Shown one piece after another: positions 5,510 to 8,114 of a stretch of 8,114 nt of DNA. The stretch comes from Candidatus Poribacteria bacterium (GTDB lineage: Bacteria; Poribacteria; WGA-4E; WGA-3G): positions 1 through 8,114 of the forward strand of contig RKRO01000542.1 of assembly GCA_007571355.1 (NCBI GenBank), read 5' to 3'. The translations under genes were made by a program, and so were the position numbers. A model generated the notes under the pieces. The model had not been told where the DNA came from. It saw only the letters and a program-made list of their open reading frames with translations, and ran no database searches. Position 1 is the stretch's first letter. Each line of letters opens with the position of its first letter.

Positions 5510-6532
5510 ATGGGTACGACGATGCAAAACGTTCTTGTTTGCCAAACCGGGGGTTGGGTTGGGGACATGGTGCTGCTCACACCTGCCTTGCGTGCTTTGA
5601 AACACGCCTACCCGGAATCCAATCTGGTGCTCCTGTTACGACCGCTTGTAACAGGTTTAATGGAAATGCATCCTTATGTTGATACGTGCATCGTTGATAC
5701 GAGAACCGATGGGCGTTTGGGGGCTCTAACGGGTTTGGTCCGTCGGATACGTGCGGATGCGTTTGATGTGGCTGTTGTGTTGCACCCAACTTCGTTTCGA
5801 AATGCCTTGCTACCCTTCCTTGCACGGGTCCCGATACGTGTCGGGACAAACGTTAGCGGGCGAGGCATGTTGCTAACTGCGTCTTGCAAGGATGATACAA
5901 GTGTCCATGAGGTGCATCGGTATTTACGGGTACTGCGGCTGCTTGATATTGCAGATGTTCCAGACGTTCTGGAGTTTTGGCATACGGATGCTGACCGGGA
6001 AATGATTCAAGCCCTCTTGCATGCTGAAGGTGTTTCTTTGACCGACAGGCTTATTGCGCTCAATTTGGGCACAACGTGGCGCACAAAACAGTGGGATATA
6101 GCGAATTTCGCCGAAGTTATCCAGCAAATCGTGGGTCAGATACCGAATGCAAGGGTTGTGCTAACGGGTTCATCAGCAGAAACAACGTTGGCAGCAGCAT
6201 TGCCGACTTCGCGACCGGCAATTAATCTCGTCGGTAAAACTTCGATTTTACAACTCGGTGCACTTTTGGAGAGATGTGAAGTCTGTCTAACTTGTGATAG
6301 CGGACCCATGCACATCGCTGCGGCTGTTGGGACACCGACGGTTGCCCTCTTTGGTCCGACGGATCCGGTTCGGCACAAACCTTATGGTGCGGGGCATACC
6401 GTTGTTGAGAAACCTGTGGTATGTCGCCCATGCTACAAACGGATCTGCTCTCGACAGGATACACCACACCTGTGCATGACGAAGATTGACCCCGCTGAGG
6501 TCGTGGAAGCGTTAAAGACGAAATTGTATTAG
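5510..6532 (+). CDS. Glycosyltransferase family 9 (ADP-heptose:LPS heptosyltransferase-like)
   Basis: The 340-residue protein has the GT-B layout of family 9. The N-terminus is N-V-L-V-C-Q-T-G-G-W-V-G-D-M-V-L-L-T-P (G-D-x-x-L-x-T-P loop). Residues about 184-196 (L-N-L-G-T-T-W-R-T-K-Q-W-D) are the sugar-nucleotide-domain motif. Residues 261-286 (T-C-D-S-G-P-M-H-I-A-A-A-V-G-T-P then A-L-F-G-P-T-D-P) are the nucleotide-binding signature. Family members transfer heptose or related sugars to the LPS core on the inner membrane's cytoplasmic face. A C-terminal cysteine cluster (C305, C308, C313, C322) resembles that of many GT9 proteins. The start is uncertain: ATG at 5510 or ATG at 5522 (which would give M-Q-N-V-L-V, the usual family beginning); neither has a clear ribosome site, so translation may be coupled to the PHP gene. 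The exact sugar and acceptor are unknown. Confidence 0.88.
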   Translation: MGTTMQNVLVCQTGGWVGDMVLLTPALRALKHAYPESNLVLLLRPLVTGLMEMHPYVDTCIVDTRTDGRLGALTGLVRRIRADAFDVAVVLHPTSFRNALLPFLARVPIRVGTNVSGRGMLLTASCKDDTSVHEVHRYLRVLRLLDIADVPDVLEFWHTDADREMIQALLHAEGVSLTDRLIALNLGTTWRTKQWDIANFAEVIQQIVGQIPNARVVLTGSSAETTLAAALPTSRPAINLVGKTSILQLGALLERCEVCLTCDSGPMHIAAAVGTPTVALFGPTDPVRHKPYGAGHTVVEKPVVCRPCYKRICSRQDTPHLCMTKIDPAEVVEALKTKLY

Positions 6533-6573
6533 AAGGCGTGTTCAACGTCAAGATTCCAGAAAAGGAAGTGTAA

Positions 6574-7323
6574 ATGAAGGACATCCGGGCATTAATATTT
6601 GATTTCGGTGGAACTTTAGATGGAAATGGTGTCCACTGGTTAGAACGGGCGTATCAGTTTATCCACGAGCGGCATCCTGAGATTACGCGTGAAGCCTTCG
6701 ACAAGGCGGATAAGGAGACAATAACAGAATTTGCACTCGGGGACTCTTCTATTGAGTGGTCTTACCAAGACGGTTCAATGTTACCGGTCGATGCCGTCGC
6801 ATCTAAGTATGCGGCGCGTTGTAATTTACGTGAGACTACGGAGGCTATTGCAGATGGAATTTACAAACGGTTAGGGTTGAGTCAGAAAATGAAAGACGCT
6901 TACGTCGAGTGGTTTTGCGCGGGTGCTGCCGAGAACCTGAGAGCAAATCGGCGATGGCTCGAAACGCTGCAGGATACCTATCAACTTGCTGTGATTAGCA
7001 ATAATTTCGGAAATACGAGGGGTTGGTGTGACGAATATAAACTGACTCCACTGCTTGGTGCGATTATAGATTCTACGGTTTTAGGGATAGCGAAACCGGA
7101 CGCTCGCATTTTTGAAGCGGCTTTGTCGGAACTGGGTGTTGCCCCAGCAGACGCGATCTATGTTGGCGATAGTTACGCCGCAGATATGGTCGGGGGTAAG
7201 AATGCCGGGATGTGGACCGCTTGGCTTGTCGGTAATAAGGAGAAGGTGTGTCCCGATCCAACGATGGTAGATGTTCACCTGTCCCATTTGCATGAGTTGA
7301 CTCATTTTTTGGATGCGGCGTAG
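6574..7323 (+). CDS. HAD-superfamily hydrolase-like protein with altered motif I
   Basis: The 249 residues show all four HAD motifs: I, F-D10-F-G12-G-T-L; II, I-S142-N-N; III, K174-P-D; IV, G-D199-S-Y-A-A-D204. A helical cap lies between motifs I and II (about residues 20-125). In HAD phosphatases motif I is D-x-D; here the second Asp, the acid/base, is Gly12. The nucleophile, Lys and metal Asp remain, so it may be a phosphatase using another acid, a different HAD reaction, or a binding protein. Start: A-A-G-G-A-A-G lies 5 nt before ATG. It follows the GT9 gene by 41 nt and is probably co-transcribed. A role in sugar-phosphate dephosphorylation for the surface glycan would fit, as GmhB does for heptose, but is inference. 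Confidence 0.85.
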   Translation: MKDIRALIFDFGGTLDGNGVHWLERAYQFIHERHPEITREAFDKADKETITEFALGDSSIEWSYQDGSMLPVDAVASKYAARCNLRETTEAIADGIYKRLGLSQKMKDAYVEWFCAGAAENLRANRRWLETLQDTYQLAVISNNFGNTRGWCDEYKLTPLLGAIIDSTVLGIAKPDARIFEAALSELGVAPADAIYVGDSYAADMVGGKNAGMWTAWLVGNKEKVCPDPTMVDVHLSHLHELTHFLDAA

Positions 7324-7340
7324 GGATTTCGGGAGTTAGT

Positions 7341-7357
7341 GGGCAGAAACACTGCCC
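7341..7357. terminator. GC-rich hairpin between the HAD gene and lexA
   Basis: A perfect 6-bp stem GGGCAG/CTGCCC with loop AAACA, 17 nt after the HAD stop and 37 nt after the lexA stop on the other strand. Its place between convergent genes suggests bidirectional termination, but no U-run follows on either side. Confidence 0.45.
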
Positions 7358-7394
7358 TGCCCATCAATTGGCGATCAAGAAACATAGGCGTTCG

Positions 7395-8060
7395 TTAAAC
7401 TTCCCGGTGAAGTCCAATGACTTTACCGAGTATCATCACATCATTTATATTGAAGAGGATCGGTTCAATTGTTGGATTTTCGGGTTGCAGGCGGACCTGT
7501 TCCCCATCAACATAGAAGCGTTTCACAGTTGCTTCGTCGTCCACCAGTGCGACGACAATGTCGCCCGGGTCGGCGTTTGCTTGTCTTCTGACAATGACGA
7601 AATCGCCTTCGAGGATGCCAGCACCGACCATACTGGAGCCGATGATACGCAGGGCAAAACACTCGTGGTTATTTACCATGCGCGTTGGGATCGGAAGCGT
7701 ACCTTCAATATTTTGCGAGGCAAGTAAGGGTTCACCTGCAGCCACGCGTCCGAAAATCGGGATTTCTATAATGTCGCGTTCGACCTCCGCTAAGGCTGGG
7801 TGTGCGTTCTGTCCTTCGAGCCATTTGCTGGTTTCGAGTTTGGGGTCCGCTTCCTTCAAGATGGAAATTGCACGGGGTTTGCCTTCTTCCCGGCTGATAT
7901 ACTTTTTCTTCTCCAGCGCGTTGAGATGGTCATGTGCCGCCTTTTCGGAGAAGCCGAATTGGTTACCAATCTCACGGATTGTTGGCGGATACCCGTCTTT
8001 AATGCGCCGTTGAATATAGTGAAAGATCTCGCGTTGTCTGGCTGTTAAAAGTTTTGCCAT
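7395..8060 (-). CDS. lexA: LexA repressor (SOS response regulator, self-cleaving)
   Basis: The 221-residue protein has the standard LexA plan. An N-terminal winged helix-turn-helix (T-x-R-Q-R-E-I at residues 6-12, then P-P-T-I-R-E-I-G ... F-S-E-K-A-A-H-D-H-L) binds operators. The C-terminal S24-type peptidase domain cuts the repressor when RecA is activated. The cleavage site is A108-G109 (R-V-A-A-G-E-P), the catalytic pair is S143 (G-S-S-M) and K180 (A-T-V-K-R-F). The usual Asp before the serine (G-D-S-M) is Ser142 here. Start: A-G-G-T-G-A 6-7 nt before ATG. Linker residues 68-95 are somewhat long compared with E. coli LexA (202 residues). LexA normally represses itself; the operator type cannot be assigned here. 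Confidence 0.96.
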   Translation of the reverse strand: MAKLLTARQREIFHYIQRRIKDGYPPTIREIGNQFGFSEKAAHDHLNALEKKKYISREEGKPRAISILKEADPKLETSKWLEGQNAHPALAEVERDIIEIPIFGRVAAGEPLLASQNIEGTLPIPTRMVNNHECFALRIIGSSMVGAGILEGDFVIVRRQANADPGDIVVALVDDEATVKRFYVDGEQVRLQPENPTIEPILFNINDVMILGKVIGLHREV

Positions 8061-8099
8061 TAGTGATCACCTATAACAAAGATTAGTTTATACCTATGT

Positions 8100-8105
8100 A
8101 TTATA
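8100..8105 (-). promoter_or_regulatory. Possible -10 box of the lexA promoter
   Basis: TATAAT on the minus strand, 39 nt before the lexA ATG; the -35 element would fall beyond the window edge. Between it and the ATG lie two copies of ATAGGT (minus strand, start points 22 nt apart) and the palindrome GTGATCAC (8063-8070), either of which could be part of an operator. No known LexA box is recognisable. Confidence 0.5.
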
Positions 8106-8114
8106 GTATAATAT

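Noticed and set aside
7558..8013. Plus-strand 151-codon frame opposite lexA, and a 119-codon frame at 7368-7727
   Set aside because: Antisense to a confident lexA; low-complexity Ser/Pro-rich translation without motifs.
1..8114. CRISPR array, tRNA, rRNA, insertion sequence or attachment site
   Set aside because: No spaced direct repeats, cloverleaf, transposase motif or flanking inverted repeats were seen; the only repeats are the coding FG-GAP units and short hairpins.

Overview
The window holds eight complete protein genes and possibly the end of a ninth. It looks like a Gram-negative-type bacterium with roughly balanced base composition. Supporting signs are LexA with sigma70-like promoters, Shine-Dalgarno sites, a GT9 (LPS heptosyltransferase-type) transferase, and secreted FG-GAP/ASPIC and carbohydrate-binding-like proteins. 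That mix recalls Candidatus Poribacteria or similar marine or sponge-associated lineages, but the taxonomic guess is weak and rests on gene style only.

Layout. Positions 1-145 contain a possible convergent gene end and a hairpin. From 146 to 4212 four genes lie on the minus strand. In transcription order they are an N-terminal rhodanese fused to a ThiF/MoeB-type E1 domain (4212-3025), a very acidic zinc-ribbon miniprotein (2978-2736), a secreted CBM-like protein (2634-1930, with its own promoter and a clear intrinsic terminator), and a secreted seven-loop FG-GAP/ASPIC-UnbV protein (1852-146). A 389-bp divergent intergenic region (4213-4601) carries a consensus promoter facing each way. On the plus strand follow a PHP-domain metal hydrolase (4602-5477), a GT9 glycosyltransferase (5510-6532) and a HAD-like hydrolase (6574-7323), close enough to be one operon. 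lexA (8060-7395) is convergent with them at the right edge.

The main discovery candidate is the rhodanese-E1 gene. Its reading frame is interrupted by one in-frame TGA (3292-3294). The protein homology continues in the same frame on both sides, and the TGA sits exactly where E1-like sulfur-carrier activating enzymes have their conserved cysteine (context V-P-S-[TGA]-S-E-A-G-V-L-G). The zinc ligands are intact on both sides (CxxC at residues 290/293 before, CxxC at 364/367 after). Right after the TGA is a stem-loop of 5 bp with a 6-nt loop, starting 20 nt downstream and with G at the second loop position; this fits the bacterial SECIS consensus as I recall it. The simplest reading is a 395-residue selenoprotein with Sec307 beside a rhodanese Cys79. 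A recent nonsense mutation or a sequencing error remains the alternative.

The eight complete genes stop at TAG (4) or TAA (4), none at TGA, and tryptophan is encoded by TGG. A genome-wide reassignment of TGA is therefore not the explanation for the single internal TGA.
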